Notes under the pieces: model-generated
Seen by the model: the letters and a program-made list of their open reading frames with translations, nothing else
Databases searched by the model: none
Told to the model about the DNA's origin: nothing
In this document: piece after piece, positions 63,418 through 64,000 of the stretch
Position numbering within the stretch: position 1 is the stretch's first letter
Layout: the number at the start of each line of letters is the position of its first letter
Origin: Pandoraea commovens
GTDB lineage: Bacteria; Pseudomonadota; Gammaproteobacteria; Burkholderiales; Burkholderiaceae
DNA: 64,000 nt
Assembly: GCF_902459615.1 (NCBI RefSeq)
Contig: NZ_CABPSA010000001.1
Coordinates: forward strand, 1,240,001-1,304,000
Reading direction: 5' to 3'
Translations under genes and position numbers: made by a program

Positions 63418-64000
63418 ATGTCCAATCTAAGCAGCGCTTTGCAACTGAAGCCAGCCTCAAGCCAACTACCGGTCTACACGTATTTCGACGAGGCGCTCCT
63501 CGCCCGCGAGCGTGAAGTCCTGTTTAAGCACGGCCCCCGTTACGTGGGCCACGAATTGATGGTCCCGGAAGTCGGCGATTATTTTGCCCTTCCGGCAGAG
63601 CAGGAGGGGCGCATGCTGGTCCGCAACGGTACGGGCGAGCATAACGGCGTCGAACTGCTCTCGAACGTCTGCCGTCATCGTCAGGCGGTCATGCTCAATG
63701 GGCGTGGAAACACGCCCAATATCGTTTGCCCGCTTCACCGTTGGACTTACGACACAAAGGGCGAACTGCTCGGCGCGCCGCATTTCCCGGAGAAGCCCTG
63801 CCTGAACCTCGGCAAGTTCCCGCTGCAACGCTGGAACGGGCTGCTGTTCGAAGCAGAAGGCCGCGATGTGCAGGCCGATCTCGCACGACTGGGCGTGAAG
63901 CACCATCTCGACTTCTCGAACTTCATGTTCGATCACGTCGAAGTGCACGAATGTAACTACAACTGGAAGACGTTCATCGAGGTTTATCTCGAGGACTATC
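63418..64000 (+). CDS. Rieske ring-hydroxylating oxygenase alpha subunit, 3' end outside window
   Basis: First 194 residues of a Rieske non-heme iron oxygenase. ATG at 63418 follows GGGAGTGGG. The Rieske cluster motif is C85-R-H87 ... C104-P-L-H107, and the fragment ends in NWKTFIEVYLEDY, the start of the catalytic domain. The frame is open to the window edge. Members hydroxylate aromatic acids or demethylate betaine-like compounds; the substrate is not readable from this part. Divergent from xseB. Confidence 0.9.
   Translation, partial: MSNLSSALQLKPASSQLPVYTYFDEALLAREREVLFKHGPRYVGHELMVPEVGDYFALPAEQEGRMLVRNGTGEHNGVELLSNVCRHRQAVMLNGRGNTPNIVCPLHRWTYDTKGELLGAPHFPEKPCLNLGKFPLQRWNGLLFEAEGRDVQADLARLGVKHHLDFSNFMFDHVEVHECNYNWKTFIEVYLEDY

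Noticed and set aside
1-64000. CRISPR arrays, prophage, integrase or insertion sequence
   Set aside because: No regularly spaced 25-40 base repeats, no transposase or integrase motifs and no flanking inverted repeats of IS type were seen.

Overview
The window looks like chromosome of a high-GC betaproteobacterium of the Burkholderiaceae, most likely Pandoraea or a close relative. Support comes from the prp gene order (prpR / prpB-prpC-acnD-prpF-prpD, the arrangement I know from Cupriavidus), the block of rpoD, dnaG and a GatB/YqeY protein with tsaD close by, folE2 followed by dxs-ispA-xseB, the many MFS/LysR cassettes and the codon usage. The genus is an inference and cannot be confirmed from sequence alone here. 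Both window ends cut genes: an MFS transporter on the left and a Rieske oxygenase on the right.

Layout. 1-1.8 kb: end of an MFS permease convergent with an NAD(P)-binding protein. 1.8-11.8 kb: complete 2-methylcitrate cycle cluster for propionate, with a sigma-54 enhancer-binding regulator (prpR) facing prpB across a consensus -24/-12 promoter and upstream dyads. 11.8-14.1 kb: a 53-residue membrane protein, a MetQ-type binding protein and an exported protein with 59 consecutive glycines. 14.5-16.5 kb: GlxA-type regulator divergent from an SDR. 16.5-22.6 kb: LysR regulator divergent from a tight operon (ACS-type permease, SDR, IlvD/Edd dehydratase, beta-hydroxyacid dehydrogenase), probably sugar-acid catabolism. 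22.7-25.5 kb: a DppA-type binding protein and a Fur-box-preceded, catalytically degenerate phosphopantetheinyl-transferase-like protein. 25.6-29.1 kb: IclR regulator divergent from a self-sufficient P450-reductase fusion. 29.2-32 kb: two MFS transporters. 32.3-35.9 kb: a candidate small RNA, a Pro/Tyr-rich lipoprotein, a CSS-EAL phosphodiesterase and small proteins. 36-43 kb: LysR divergent from an acetyl/propionyl-CoA:succinate CoA-transferase, two chemoreceptors and a GFA protein. 43.3-50.5 kb: an orphan deaminase-fold, toxin-like protein, an MBL hydrolase and an ECF41 sigma-factor neighbourhood. 50.5-64 kb: housekeeping block (tRNA, rpoD, dnaG, yqeY, HI0933-type flavoprotein, tsaD, folE2, dxs, ispA, xseB) and the start of a Rieske oxygenase.

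How the genes work together. The prp genes convert propionyl-CoA to pyruvate plus succinate; the CoA-transferase at 37 kb may feed or drain the same CoA pool. The ECF41 sigma gene lies within 4 kb of a carboxymuconolactone-decarboxylase-like gene and an NmrA-type oxidoreductase/epimerase gene, the partner types known for this sigma family, and a perfect ECF41-type promoter stands in front of an intervening LysR gene, suggesting a sigma to LysR cascade.

Most unusual items: the deaminase-fold protein with a cargo-like N-terminal leader and no neighbouring immunity gene; the candidate sRNA carrying an anti-Shine-Dalgarno loop; the ECF41 circuit; the degenerate Fur-box-linked PPTase-like protein; and the polyglycine protein encoded by a triplet repeat.
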